The translations under genes were made by a program, and so were the position numbers. The notes under the pieces are model-generated. The model was not told the DNA's origin. It worked only from the letters and a program-made list of their open reading frames with translations, and did no database searches. Of a stretch of DNA of 64,000 nt, positions 1-9,118 are shown one piece after another. This stretch comes from Caulobacter sp. SL161 (GTDB lineage Bacteria > Pseudomonadota > Alphaproteobacteria > Caulobacterales > Caulobacteraceae). The DNA lies in assembly GCF_026672375.1 (NCBI RefSeq), contig NZ_JAPPRA010000001.1, forward strand, positions 744,001 through 808,000, read 5' to 3'. Numbering within the stretch: the first letter of the stretch is position 1; the number at the start of each line of letters is the position of its first letter.

Positions 1-1
1 C

Positions 2-2473
2 AACCGCTCGGGCAATGTCGTCCGCACCGGCTCGCAGGTCGTCTCGGTGCTCAGCGCGGCGGAAATCGCGCGTACGGGCGAGGGCAATATCGCGGGCGCG
101 CTCACCCGGGTCACCGGCGTGACCCTGGTCGGCAACGGCTATGTCTATGTTCGCGGCCTGGGCGATCGCTATTCATTGGCCCTGCTCAACGGTTCGCCGT
201 TGCCGAGCCCTGAGCCGCTGAAGCGTGTGGTTCCGCTGGACCTGTTCCCCAGCCGCGTGATCGCGTCTTCGCTGGTCCAGAAGAGCTATTCCGCCAACTT
301 CCCCGGCGAGTTCGGCGGCGGCGTGATCAACCTGACCACGCGGTCGATCCCGAGCGAAGGCTTCATCAGCATCGGCGGCTCGGTGTCCGGCGACACCGAA
401 ACTACCAACCAACTGGGCTATGACTACTACGGTAGCAAGTCCGATTGGACCGGCTTTGACAACGGTAACCGCGACACCCCTTCCGCGCTGGCCGCCTTCT
501 TCGCCAGCGGTGAGCGCATCAGCTCTGGCAAGGTCAACACCGCCGACATCGCCAGCCAGCTGGTCAACAGCCGCAACGGCGTGGTCCAGAAATGGAACCA
601 CCTGCCGGCCAACTATTCGATGGACATCACGGCGGCCAAGCCGTTCGACCTCGACTCGATGGATCTCGGCGTCATCGGCACGATCGGCTTCAGCAACCGC
701 TGGTCCACGCGCGACGCGCAGATCCAGAGCTCGCTGAACGCGGATCTCGAGGACAAGGAATCGGATTTCCGCCGCGTGAGCACTGACAACCGCATGGTCC
801 TGAACGGGCTGTTCGGCGCGTCTCTGGGCTTTGGCGAGAACAAGATCCGTTGGACCAACCTCTACGTCCACGACACGATCAAGAATACGCGCCTGGCCAT
901 GGGCCGTCGTGGCGGCACCAATGTCGACTACATGCAGCAGAACACCGGCTGGTTTGAGCGTCAGCTGGTCAACACCCAGCTGGTCGGCGAATTCCGGCCG
1001 ATGGACAAGCTCAATGTCGATGTTCGCGCCAACTACGCCAACACCCAGCGCAAGGCCCCTGCCGAGCTGTCGCTGGAATATGTGCGCACGAACGCTGCGG
1101 CTGATCCGTTCGGCCAGTACTTCGTCAACCGCCTGAACAACGGCAACGGCGGCGACGCGCGGATCAGCTACTCGGATCTGGACGAAGACCTGTGGTCGGG
1201 CGGCGTCGACGCCACCTACAAGCTGGTTCCGGGCTTCGCGGCCACGGTGGGTTACGCCTATGTCCACACCGACCGCGACAGCTCGCGCCGTGACTTCCAG
1301 TTCCAGGCGTCGAACACCTTCCCGCGCGGCGTCGACATGCTGCGTCCGGACCTGCTGCTGGCGCCGGCGATCATCAAGAACTTCAATATCGCGCTCGTCG
1401 ACACCAACGAAGGCAATCCGGCCTTCCGCGCCCAGCTTCAGAACCATGCGGCCTACGGCAAGCTCAACGGCACGGTGTTCCAGGACCTCGATTTCGACGT
1501 CGGCGCCCGCTATGAGACCGCTCGCTTGAAGGTGGCGCCGACCGAGGTCTTCAAGACCCCCGGGGCCTCGCTGGCGTCGACCCGTCAGAACGAGAGCTAC
1601 TGGCTGCCTTCGGCCACCGCCACCTGGCGGGGAATTCAGGACTCGCAGATCCGTCTCAGCGCGTCGAAGACGATCGCCCGTCCACAGTTCCGTGAGCTGA
1701 TCTACCAGTTCTATTTCGACCCCGACAGCAACCGCATGTATCGCGGCAACCCGCTGCTGACGGACAGCAAGCTGACCAACCTCGAAGGTCGGTATGAATG
1801 GTACTTCGCCAGCGATCAGCGCCTGACGGTCGCGGGCTTCTACAAGACCATTGATCGCCCGATCGAAAGCTTCGTGTCGGGCAGCGATCTGTCGACCAGC
1901 TTCGCCAACGCGCCCAAGGCCAAGCTCTATGGCGCTGAGCTCGAAGTCCAAAAGTACTTTGATCTGTCGGACTTCAAGGGCGACTTCTGGGCCAGCCGTC
2001 GCCTTGTGGCGATCGCCAACTACACCTATTCGAAGTCGGAGCTTCAGGTCTCCGCCAGCGACACCGTCGCGGTCTTCGCGGCCACCTCGACCAAGGCGAC
2101 CGACTATTTCACCGACGGCGCTCCGCTGACCGGTCAGTCGGATCACGTGGTCAATCTGCAATTTGGCCTGGAAGACACCGAGCGCCTGTCGCAGCAGACC
2201 CTGCTGATCAACTACGCCAGCAAGCGGGTCACCAGCCGTGGTCTGGTGAACAGCGGCCAGCCGGACGTCGAGGCTTATCCGGGGACGCGTATCGACTTCG
2301 TCGCGCGCCAAGGCTTGGAACTGTGGGGTCGCGAAGTCGAGCTGAAGTTCGAAGCGCGCAACCTGACCGGCGTCGGCTACGAAGAGTATCAGAAGGCCGG
2401 CAAGAATCGGGTCGACGTCAATACCTATGACGTCGGTCGCTTCTTCTCGATCGGCGCTTCGGCGAAGTTCTAG
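2..2473 (+). CDS. TonB-dependent outer membrane receptor, 5' end outside window
   Basis: This is the plug end and complete beta-barrel of a TonB-dependent receptor, an outer membrane transporter energised by TonB-ExbBD. The reading frame is open to the first bases of the window (it reads NRSGNVVRTGS...), so the start, signal peptide and TonB box lie upstream. The GTG at 47 is internal, not the start. The plug shows VRGLGDRY followed by an LNG(S)PLPSPEP segment and GEFGGGVINL. The barrel runs to a terminal aromatic residue (ASAKF), as expected for BAM insertion. The substrate cannot be told from sequence. It lies just upstream of the T2SS operon on the same strand, separated by a hairpin, so it is probably a separate transcript. 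A long antisense frame here is only a codon-usage shadow. Confidence 0.93.
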   Translation, partial: NRSGNVVRTGSQVVSVLSAAEIARTGEGNIAGALTRVTGVTLVGNGYVYVRGLGDRYSLALLNGSPLPSPEPLKRVVPLDLFPSRVIASSLVQKSYSANFPGEFGGGVINLTTRSIPSEGFISIGGSVSGDTETTNQLGYDYYGSKSDWTGFDNGNRDTPSALAAFFASGERISSGKVNTADIASQLVNSRNGVVQKWNHLPANYSMDITAAKPFDLDSMDLGVIGTIGFSNRWSTRDAQIQSSLNADLEDKESDFRRVSTDNRMVLNGLFGASLGFGENKIRWTNLYVHDTIKNTRLAMGRRGGTNVDYMQQNTGWFERQLVNTQLVGEFRPMDKLNVDVRANYANTQRKAPAELSLEYVRTNAAADPFGQYFVNRLNNGNGGDARISYSDLDEDLWSGGVDATYKLVPGFAATVGYAYVHTDRDSSRRDFQFQASNTFPRGVDMLRPDLLLAPAIIKNFNIALVDTNEGNPAFRAQLQNHAAYGKLNGTVFQDLDFDVGARYETARLKVAPTEVFKTPGASLASTRQNESYWLPSATATWRGIQDSQIRLSASKTIARPQFRELIYQFYFDPDSNRMYRGNPLLTDSKLTNLEGRYEWYFASDQRLTVAGFYKTIDRPIESFVSGSDLSTSFANAPKAKLYGAELEVQKYFDLSDFKGDFWASRRLVAIANYTYSKSELQVSASDTVAVFAATSTKATDYFTDGAPLTGQSDHVVNLQFGLEDTERLSQQTLLINYASKRVTSRGLVNSGQPDVEAYPGTRIDFVARQGLELWGREVELKFEARNLTGVGYEEYQKAGKNRVDVNTYDVGRFFSIGASAKF

Positions 2474-2538
2474 GCGGTCTGCCGAGAGGCGGAGTTCTCC
2501 GCTCATCGGTGGGTTTCGCAGAGGATGAAAATCGGCGG

Positions 2539-2580
2539 CGCTCCCGGCTCGGATAATCCGAACCGGGAGCGTTTGTCGTA
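2539..2580 (+). terminator. Terminator-like hairpin after TonB receptor
   Basis: Perfect 9-bp stem (2539-2547 with 2563-2571) with a second small stem CGGAT/ATCCG inside the loop. It is followed by TTTGTCGTATTTC, a loose T-rich stretch. It sits 66 bases after the receptor stop and before the T2SS operon. The T tract is weak, so termination efficiency is uncertain. Confidence 0.55.
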
Positions 2581-2662
2581 TTTCTGTAGTGAAACCGTCG
2601 CAGAAGTGCGGCGCCGCCGCGCTACATCGCTTCGACCGTAAGCGACCTGTTGGCGGACCCCA

Positions 2663-3100
2663 TTGTCATTCCTTGACCTTCACCGTTCACCAGGTCCCAG
2701 GCTCATCCTCGCGCTTGAGATCCTGGTCGTTCTCGTCCTCGCCGCCCAGGCGGCGCGCCTCTTGTGGGTCTTCGCCGCACCGGTCGGCGCGGTCTCAGCG
2801 CCCGCCAGGGCGCCGCGGCCGCCGGTCGACCTGAGCGTGCTTGCCCGGTCTGACGTGTTCGGCGCGACCGGCGGGGCGGCGGGCGGCTCGGCCATCGACG
2901 GCTTCCGCCTGTTCGGTGTCCGCTCCGGCGGACCCGGCGGAGGCTCGGCCATCATCGCCGGGCCTGACGGCGTTCAAAAGTCCTATGCGGTCGGCGAGAC
3001 CATCGCCGACGGCGTCACCCTGGCCTCGGTCGCCGCCGATCATGTCGAACTGTCCCGCGGCGGCGCGCGCGCGACCCTTTCCTTCCCGGTGTCCCAATGA
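2663..3100 (+). CDS. gspC: Type II secretion system protein GspC-like, short form
   Basis: First gene of the T2SS operon. GspC is the inner membrane clamp that links the assembly platform to the secretin GspD. The 145-residue product has a short cytoplasmic N-terminus, one membrane segment (about residues 14-37, rich in L/V/A) and a periplasmic part. The periplasmic part carries a homology-region-like stretch (SVLARSDVFGA...GFRLFGVRSGG...SAIIAGPDGVQKSYAVGETI). Classical GspC proteins are about 270-300 residues and end in a PDZ or coiled-coil domain, which is missing here. The start is a TTG, the only sensible one before the membrane segment. The stop overlaps the gspD start (ATGA). The assignment rests on position plus the HR-like motif. 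Confidence 0.8.
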   Translation: MSFLDLHRSPGPRLILALEILVVLVLAAQAARLLWVFAAPVGAVSAPARAPRPPVDLSVLARSDVFGATGGAAGGSAIDGFRLFGVRSGGPGGGSAIIAGPDGVQKSYAVGETIADGVTLASVAADHVELSRGGARATLSFPVSQ

Positions 3101-5160
3101 CCAAGGTTGCTCCGTCGTGTTCCGTTCTGGCCGCCGTCGCTGCGGTTCTGGTCATGGGCGGCGCCACGCTCGGGCCCGCGCCTGCGCTCGCCCAGACCCA
3201 GCTGCTGAACGTTCAGGACGCGGATATTCGCGTCTTCATTCAGGACGTCGCCAAGTCGACGGGTACGACCTTCATCATCGATCCCCGCGTCAAGGGCACG
3301 GTGACCGTCGCCAGCAACGGCCCGTTGAACCGTCGTGAACTGTTCGAGGTGTTCCTCGCCACCCTGCGCGCCAACAACTTCGTGGCCACGCCGGCCGGCA
3401 ACGGCGCCTATCGCATCGAGCCGTCGGAGAACGCGGCCCGTCAGCCTTCGGCCGCGGGCGGACAGTTCGCCACCGAGGTGTTCCGTCTGCGCACCCTCGA
3501 CGCGGCCAGCGCGGTGGAGATGCTCAAGCCGCTGGTCGGGCCGCAGGGTCAGGTCGTGGCCAACCCGCGCGGCGCGGTCGTGGTGGTGGCTGACTATGCC
3601 GACAATGTCCGGCGGATTCGCGGGCTTCTGGCCCAGGTCGACCAGGACCGGGCGATGGTCCACACCGTCACCCTGACCCACAGCTCGGCCCGCGAGATCG
3701 CTCAGGTTCTCAACGACATGCTCGCGACGCCAGGCGCCGAGGGCAAGAGCGGCCGGGGCGCGGTGACCGTCGTTGCGGTCGACAGCAGCAATTCGGTTCT
3801 TCTGCGGGGCGACTCCGACGCGGTCCAGCGCCTGCTGCCCGTCATCGCGGACCTGGATCGTCGCGCCGAGTCCAGCGACGACGTGCGCGTAGTGTTCCTG
3901 CGTCACGCCAACGCCGAACAGATGTTGCCGGTGCTGCAGCAACTGGTGGGTCAGGCGACCACCTCGGTGACGACCTCCTCGTCGCGCGGCCTGAGCAACG
4001 CCCGGACCGCCACGGGGGCTCCGCCGGTCTCGACCGCCACGGCCACGCCGATCGCCGCGACCGCGTCCGCCAACGGGCCGCAGGCCACCATCGCGCGCTT
4101 CCCAGGCGCCAACGCCCTGATCATCAACGCCCCGCCGGAAACCCAACGCACCCTGGCGGAAGTCATCCGCCAGCTCGATGTCCGCCGTGAACAGGTTCTG
4201 GTCGAGGCGATCGTGGTCGAGGTCACCGACGGCACGGCCAAGCAGCTGGGCGTCCAGTTCCTGTTGGGCGGGACCAACGGCACCATTCCGTTCGTCGCGA
4301 CCAACTACACCAACGCCACGCCCAGCCTGCTGCCGCTGGTTGAGGCTGCGGCCACCACCACCAGCGGCGCCGACACCGAGGCGTTGAAATCGTTGCGGGA
4401 CGCCGCCGTCAGCTCCCTGCTCACCGCCTCGGGCGTGACGTCGGGCGTCGTCGGCCGCAGCGGCGATGCGCTGTTCGGCGCGATCATCAATGCGGTGAAG
4501 AAGGACACGGGCTCGAACCTGCTGTCGACGCCGTCGATCATGACGCTCGACAACGAAGAGGCTCGCATTCTGGTCGGCCAGGAAGTGCCGATCACCACGG
4601 GCGAGGTGCTGGGCGACTCCAACGCCAATCCCTTCCGCACCATCCAGCGCCAGAATGTCGGCATCCAGCTGGAGGTGAAGCCGCAGATCAATGCGGGCGG
4701 CGGCATTACCCTGTTCCTGCGCCAGGAGGTCTCCAGCGTCGCCGGTCCGGTCAGCGTCGGCTCCAGCGAGTTGATCATCAACAAGCGCGAGATCGAGACC
4801 ACGGCCCTGGTCGACGACGGTGACATCGTCGTGCTGGGCGGCCTGCTGGATCAGCAGGAGACCCAGTCGGCCCAGCGCACGCCGGGTCTGGGCGACGTCC
4901 CCGGTCTGGGCGCCCTGTTCCGCAGCACGGCGCGCGAGCGCAAGAAGACCAATCTGATGGTCTTCATCCGCCCCCGCATCATCCGCAGCAGCGCTGACGC
5001 CCGTGACCTGACCGCCCCGCGCTACGACTACATGCGCAATCTGCCGCCCATGACGACGCCGGACGGCGACAACTCGCTCGACGCAGTCATGCGCGACTAT
5101 CTGAACGCGGCGCGTCCGGTCGCCGCGCCGACCGCCGCGAAGCCGGCGACGACGCCATGA
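3097..5160 (+). CDS. gspD: Type II secretion system secretin GspD
   Basis: Outer membrane secretin that forms the exit channel of the T2SS. The 687 residues begin with a cleavable signal peptide (about 1-33, ending APALAQ). An N0 domain follows (LLNVQDADIRVFIQDVAKSTG...FIIDPRVKG), then repeated N1-N3 ring domains. A Ser/Thr/Ala-rich low-complexity stretch (about 285-325) lies within N3. The C-terminal secretin domain ends in the hallmark VPGLGALF (about 600) and LMVFIRPRII. No S-domain or pilotin gene is evident nearby. ATGA overlaps join it to gspC and gspE, indicating translational coupling. Confidence 0.97.
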   Translation: MTKVAPSCSVLAAVAAVLVMGGATLGPAPALAQTQLLNVQDADIRVFIQDVAKSTGTTFIIDPRVKGTVTVASNGPLNRRELFEVFLATLRANNFVATPAGNGAYRIEPSENAARQPSAAGGQFATEVFRLRTLDAASAVEMLKPLVGPQGQVVANPRGAVVVVADYADNVRRIRGLLAQVDQDRAMVHTVTLTHSSAREIAQVLNDMLATPGAEGKSGRGAVTVVAVDSSNSVLLRGDSDAVQRLLPVIADLDRRAESSDDVRVVFLRHANAEQMLPVLQQLVGQATTSVTTSSSRGLSNARTATGAPPVSTATATPIAATASANGPQATIARFPGANALIINAPPETQRTLAEVIRQLDVRREQVLVEAIVVEVTDGTAKQLGVQFLLGGTNGTIPFVATNYTNATPSLLPLVEAAATTTSGADTEALKSLRDAAVSSLLTASGVTSGVVGRSGDALFGAIINAVKKDTGSNLLSTPSIMTLDNEEARILVGQEVPITTGEVLGDSNANPFRTIQRQNVGIQLEVKPQINAGGGITLFLRQEVSSVAGPVSVGSSELIINKREIETTALVDDGDIVVLGGLLDQQETQSAQRTPGLGDVPGLGALFRSTARERKKTNLMVFIRPRIIRSSADARDLTAPRYDYMRNLPPMTTPDGDNSLDAVMRDYLNAARPVAAPTAAKPATTP

Positions 5161-6632
5161 CCACGCCGATGCTCGCCTACGGTTTCGCCAAGCGAAACGG
5201 GGTGGTCCTGCTGTCTCTGGGCGAGCGAGCGGTGATCGGCGTGCGCGAGGGCTATGACCCGATGGCGCTGGTCGAGATCCGTCGAGCGGTCGGCGCGCCG
5301 CTGGCGATCGAGCCGATGACGGCCCCGGTGTTCGACCGCAAGTTCTCGGAGGTCTATGCGGGCGCGGGCCTGGCCACCGCGTCGAGCGCCGACAGCCTGG
5401 ACCTGGACGGCGGCCTTGGCCTGCTGCTTGAGGACATGCCCGCCGCCGCCGACCTCCTCGACCCGCAGGACGACGCTCCGGTCATCCGCCTGATCAACGG
5501 CCTGATCGCCGAGGCCGTGCGCCTAGGCGCTTCGGACATCCATATCGAGCCCTTCGAGAAGGCGCTCATCGTCCGGCTCCGGATCGACGGCGTGCTGACC
5601 GAGGTGTTGAGCCTCTCGCCGCGCATCGCCGCCATGCTGGTGTCGCGGGTCAAGGTCATGGCCAAGCTGGACATCGCCGAAAAGCGCGTGCCGCAGGACG
5701 GCCGGATCTCTCTGGCCCTGGGCGGCAAGAGCCTGGACGTCCGCGTCTCGACCCTGCCGGCCCGCATGGGCGAGCGGGTGGTGATGCGGATCCTCGACAA
5801 GGACCAGGCGGGGCTGCGCCTGTCCGACCTTGGCATGTCGCCCGATGTGCTGAGCGCGCTGGAGACCGCCGTGCGCGAGCCGCACGGGATCATCCTGGTC
5901 ACAGGGCCGACGGGCTCGGGCAAGACGACAACGCTCTATGCCGCCCTGGCCGTTCTGAACGACAACAGCCGCAACATCCTGACCATCGAAGACCCGGTCG
6001 AATACGCCGTGCACGGCATTGGCCAGACCCAGGTCAACACCAAGGTCGGCATGACCTTCGCCGCGGGCCTGCGCGCCATCCTGCGCCAGGATCCTGACGT
6101 GGTGATGGTCGGGGAAATCCGCGACTCCGAGACCGCCCAGATCGCTGTCCAGGCCAGTCTGACCGGCCACCTTGTCCTGTCGACGGTTCACACCAACGAT
6201 GCGGCGGGCGCGGTGGTGCGTCTGCGCGACATGGGCGTGGAGCCCTTTCTGCTGGCCTCGACCCTGCGTCTCGTGATCGCCCAGCGCCTGGTGCGTCGCC
6301 TGTGCGAGCACTGCCGCACGCCAGAACCGGCGGATGCGGCGACGGCGGCCCTGGTAGGCCTGCCCGAGGGTGAGATCCTGTATCGCCCCGTCGGCTGCGC
6401 CCATTGCGGCCACACCGGCTATCAGGGCCGGATCGGCGTCTACGAGGCCCTGCGCGTCGACGATCACCTGCGCCGCCTGATCGGCGGCAACGCCAGTGAG
6501 CAGGAGATCACCGAGGCCGGTCTGGATCGCCGTCTGGGGCAGGAGGCGCGGAACTATGTCCTGGCCGGCCTGACGACGGTGGAGGAGGCGCTCCGGATCA
6601 CGGGGCAAGGGGCGCGCGATGGCGAGCTTTGA
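5157..6632 (+). CDS. gspE: Type II secretion ATPase GspE
   Basis: Cytoplasmic hexameric ATPase that powers pseudopilus growth. The 491 residues contain the GspE/PulE fold. The Walker A motif GPTGSGKTTT lies at about 250-259 and the Asp/His boxes follow. The Walker B region is LRQDPDVVMVGEIRD at about 308-322. The tetracysteine zinc module is CEHC at about 383 and CAHC at about 414, typical of T2SS and type IV pilus ATPases. An N-terminal GspE-II-like domain precedes it. The start overlaps the gspD stop by ATGA, and its end overlaps gspF by 14 bases. Confidence 0.97.
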   Translation: MTTPMLAYGFAKRNGVVLLSLGERAVIGVREGYDPMALVEIRRAVGAPLAIEPMTAPVFDRKFSEVYAGAGLATASSADSLDLDGGLGLLLEDMPAAADLLDPQDDAPVIRLINGLIAEAVRLGASDIHIEPFEKALIVRLRIDGVLTEVLSLSPRIAAMLVSRVKVMAKLDIAEKRVPQDGRISLALGGKSLDVRVSTLPARMGERVVMRILDKDQAGLRLSDLGMSPDVLSALETAVREPHGIILVTGPTGSGKTTTLYAALAVLNDNSRNILTIEDPVEYAVHGIGQTQVNTKVGMTFAAGLRAILRQDPDVVMVGEIRDSETAQIAVQASLTGHLVLSTVHTNDAAGAVVRLRDMGVEPFLLASTLRLVIAQRLVRRLCEHCRTPEPADAATAALVGLPEGEILYRPVGCAHCGHTGYQGRIGVYEALRVDDHLRRLIGGNASEQEITEAGLDRRLGQEARNYVLAGLTTVEEALRITGQGARDGEL

Positions 6633-7830
6633 CTATGTGGCCCTGGATCTGTCCGGGCGCACGCGTCGGGGTCAGCTGAAGGCCGTCGACGAGGCCGCCG
6701 CAGCCGATCAGTTGCAGCGCAAGCGCCTGGCGCCGGTCAAGATCATGGCGTCCGTCGCCAAGCCGGCCCAGGTCGGCCGCTTCGCCCTGGGTCAGGGTCT
6801 GAGCGCCAAGGACCGCTCGATGTTCACCCGCCAGCTGGCGACCCTGACGTCGGTCTCGACGCTGGAAGAGGCGCTGCGCACGATCGCCCTGCAGGCCGAC
6901 AAGCCGAAACTGAAGCAGGTGATCGGCGAGGTTCACGCCGCTGTGCTGGAGGGCTACCGGCTCTCGGACGCCATGGGCCGTCCGGCCAAGGCCTTTCCGC
7001 CGCTGTACCGCGCCATGGTCGCAGCCGGCGAGTCGTCCGGCGCCCTGCCGGCGATCCTGGATCGCCTGGCGGACCTTCTTGAGCAGCAGCAGCAGGTCCG
7101 GGCCAAGATCACCACGGCCCTAGTCTATCCGATCGTTCTGGCGGTGGTCGCCTGTCTGGTCGTCGCGGCCCTGATGGTCTTCGTCATTCCCAAGGTGGTC
7201 GAGCAGTTCGACTCGATGGGACAGACCCTGCCGCTCCTGACCCGGCTCGTCATCGGCCTGTCGACCGGTCTGCAGACCTTCGGCTGGCTGATCGTCGTCA
7301 GCGCCGTAGTCGCCGTCTTCGCTTTCCTGCGCGCCCTGCGCCATCGGCCCTTCAAGCTGGCGGTCGATCGCTGGCTGCTGGCGCTGCCGATGATCGGGCG
7401 GCTGATCCGCGACGTGCATGCGGCGCGCCTGGCCCGCACGCTCGCCACCATGGTCGCCAGCGGCCTGCCGGTGCTGGAGGGTCTGATCCTGACCGCCGGC
7501 ACGGTGCGCAACGCCGTCCTGCAGGCGGCGCTCGATGACATGATCGCCGCTATCCGCGAAGGCGGCGCCTTGTCTGTGGCCATGCGCCGCGCCGAGGTCT
7601 TCCCGCCGGTGCTCGTCTACATGACGGCCAGCGGCGAGAGCAGCGGGCGCGTCGAAGCCATGCTGATGCGGGCGGCCGACTATCTGGAACGCGAGTTCGA
7701 GACCTTCACCGCGACGCTGCTGAGCTTGCTGGAACCCGCTATCATCGTGCTGCTGGGCGGCGTGGTGGCGACGATCGTGCTGTCGATCCTGCTGCCGATC
7801 CTGCAGATCAATAATCTCGCCCTGACCTAG
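6619..7830 (+). CDS. gspF: Type II secretion inner membrane platform protein GspF
   Basis: Polytopic inner membrane protein that contacts GspE and the pseudopilus. The 403 residues show two tandem T2SSF domains. Each has the conserved pattern of a Gly-Glu-Ser-Ser/Gly segment: AAGESSGALP near 135 and TASGESSGRVE near 337. Three membrane segments are visible: about 170-195, 218-240 and a C-terminal hydrophobic stretch of about 370-395. The ATG lies inside the end of gspE, so translation is probably coupled. Confidence 0.97.
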   Translation: MASFDYVALDLSGRTRRGQLKAVDEAAAADQLQRKRLAPVKIMASVAKPAQVGRFALGQGLSAKDRSMFTRQLATLTSVSTLEEALRTIALQADKPKLKQVIGEVHAAVLEGYRLSDAMGRPAKAFPPLYRAMVAAGESSGALPAILDRLADLLEQQQQVRAKITTALVYPIVLAVVACLVVAALMVFVIPKVVEQFDSMGQTLPLLTRLVIGLSTGLQTFGWLIVVSAVVAVFAFLRALRHRPFKLAVDRWLLALPMIGRLIRDVHAARLARTLATMVASGLPVLEGLILTAGTVRNAVLQAALDDMIAAIREGGALSVAMRRAEVFPPVLVYMTASGESSGRVEAMLMRAADYLEREFETFTATLLSLLEPAIIVLLGGVVATIVLSILLPILQINNLALT

Positions 7831-7841
7831 GAAGCCAAGCC

Positions 7842-8294
7842 ATGTCGACCGCAACCGCTGAAACGAAACGCCGCCGGGCGCGCCGGGCCGGCTTTACGCT
7901 GGTGGAGATGATGGTGGTGATCGTCATTCTGGGCCTGCTAGCGACGGTCGTGGCGATCAACGTCCTGCCCAACCAGGAGAAGGCCATGAAGGGCAAGGCG
8001 CGGGCCGACGTGTCGGTCCTTGAGCAGGCCCTGGAAAGCTATCGTCTCGACATCTTCGCGTTCCCGACCACCGAGCAGGGCCTGCAGGCCCTGGTGGTCC
8101 CCCCGGCCGGCCTGACCCAGGTCGATCGTTATCGTGAGGGCGGCTATATCCGCCGTCTGCCCAAGGATCCGTGGGGCAACGACTACCAGTACCGTGCGCC
8201 GGGCGCGCACGGCGCCATCGATGTCTACTCGTTCGGCGCGGACGGCCGCGAGGGCGGCGAAGGCAAGGACGCCGACATTGGCAACTGGAGCTGA
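7842..8294 (+). CDS. gspG: Type II secretion major pseudopilin GspG
   Basis: Major subunit of the T2SS pseudopilus. The 150-residue preprotein has a basic leader (ETKRRRARRAG) and then the prepilin peptidase site G|FTLVEMMVVIVILGLL, with Glu at +5. The C-terminal part has the conserved PTTEQGLQAL, LPKDPWGNDYQY and FGADG(R)EGGEG(K)DADI segments, the last being the calcium-binding loop of GspG proteins. It is expected to be cleaved and N-methylated by GspO, encoded convergently at 13 kb. It starts 11 bases after gspF. Confidence 0.97.
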   Translation: MSTATAETKRRRARRAGFTLVEMMVVIVILGLLATVVAINVLPNQEKAMKGKARADVSVLEQALESYRLDIFAFPTTEQGLQALVVPPAGLTQVDRYREGGYIRRLPKDPWGNDYQYRAPGAHGAIDVYSFGADGREGGEGKDADIGNWS

Positions 8295-8766
8295 GACCAG
8301 ACACGCCAAGGCGCGTCGCGTCGCGCAGGCCGGCTTCACCCTGGTCGAGCTCATGGTCGTGCTGATGATCATGGGCCTGCTGGCCACGGCGGTGATCCTG
8401 ACCCTGCCCGAGGGCAAGATGTCGCTGTCGCAGGAGAGCGCGCGGTTCGCCGCGCGCCTGCTGCGGGCGCGCGAGGAATCTCTGCTGGTCAATCGCCAGG
8501 TGCGGGTCAATGTCACCGCCGCCGACTATCGGTTTGATGTCCGTGATGGACGCGCCTGGCGGGCGCTGGATAAGGCGCCGTTCGTGACCACGGCGTGGGT
8601 CGAGGAGACCCGGGTCTCGGGTCGCGATGGCGCAACGGTGGTGGTCTTCGAGCCGACCGGTCAGGCCAGCGGTGCGGAATTCACCCTGGGGCGCGGTGGG
8701 TCTGGCTATGTGGTCAGCGTCGACGTCGCCGGAAATGTTGCCGTCCATGCCGCCCAAGCGCTCTGA
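8278..8766 (+). CDS. gspH: Type II secretion minor pseudopilin GspH
   Basis: Minor pseudopilin near the pseudopilus tip. The peptidase site is QAG|FTLVELMVVLMIMGLLATAVI, followed by a globular domain with the family's LLRAREESLLVNRQVRV and FEPTGQASG segments. No ATG is available in frame near the leader. The best start is the TTG at 8278, preceded by AGG about 10 bases upstream, and this gives an 18-residue leader (MATGAETRHAKARRVAQAG). It overlaps the end of gspG by 17 bases. A far-upstream in-frame ATG would put the start inside gspG and give an implausibly long leader. Confidence 0.85.
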   Translation: MATGAETRHAKARRVAQAGFTLVELMVVLMIMGLLATAVILTLPEGKMSLSQESARFAARLLRAREESLLVNRQVRVNVTAADYRFDVRDGRAWRALDKAPFVTTAWVEETRVSGRDGATVVVFEPTGQASGAEFTLGRGGSGYVVSVDVAGNVAVHAAQAL

Positions 8767-9118
8767 AGCCGGCTTCACGCTCATCGAGCTGCTGGTCGCG
8801 CTTGCGATCTTCAGCCTGGCGGTGCTGGCCCTGCTCAATCTGGCGGGCGAGAACACGCGCGCCAGCGGCCGCCTGCAGGACCGCATCCTGGCCGAGGTGG
8901 TCTTGGACAACCGCGCCATTGAAGCCGTCACCAGCGTCATGCCACCGGCCCTGGGCCGCGTTTCCGGGGCCGAGCGTGTCGCCGGCCGCCCCTGGCTGTG
9001 GACGCGTCAGGTGAGCCGCACCGATGATCCGTCGATCCTGCGCGTCGACATCGCCGTGATGTCGCCCAACAGCCGCCAGCCGGCGGCGGCGGCGACCGTG
9101 TTCAGGGCCGCCCGATGA
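8747..9118 (+). CDS. gspI: Type II secretion minor pseudopilin GspI
   Basis: Minor pseudopilin that forms the tip complex with GspJ and GspK. The leader is MPPKRSEAG|FTLIELLVALAIFSLAVLALL, a canonical prepilin site with Glu5. The rest matches the family's LQDRILAEVVLDNRAIE and WLWTRQVSRTDDPSILRVDI segments. The start is taken at the ATG at 8747, 12 bases after GGAA. The ATG at 8735 (adding MLPS) is the alternative. The gene begins inside the end of gspH and its stop overlaps the gspJ start (ATGA). Confidence 0.9.
   Translation: MPPKRSEAGFTLIELLVALAIFSLAVLALLNLAGENTRASGRLQDRILAEVVLDNRAIEAVTSVMPPALGRVSGAERVAGRPWLWTRQVSRTDDPSILRVDIAVMSPNSRQPAAAATVFRAAR

Noticed and set aside
173-2506. Long minus-strand frame opposite the first TonB receptor
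   Set aside because: Antisense shadow caused by GC-rich third positions; Arg/Val/Gln-rich composition with no domain.
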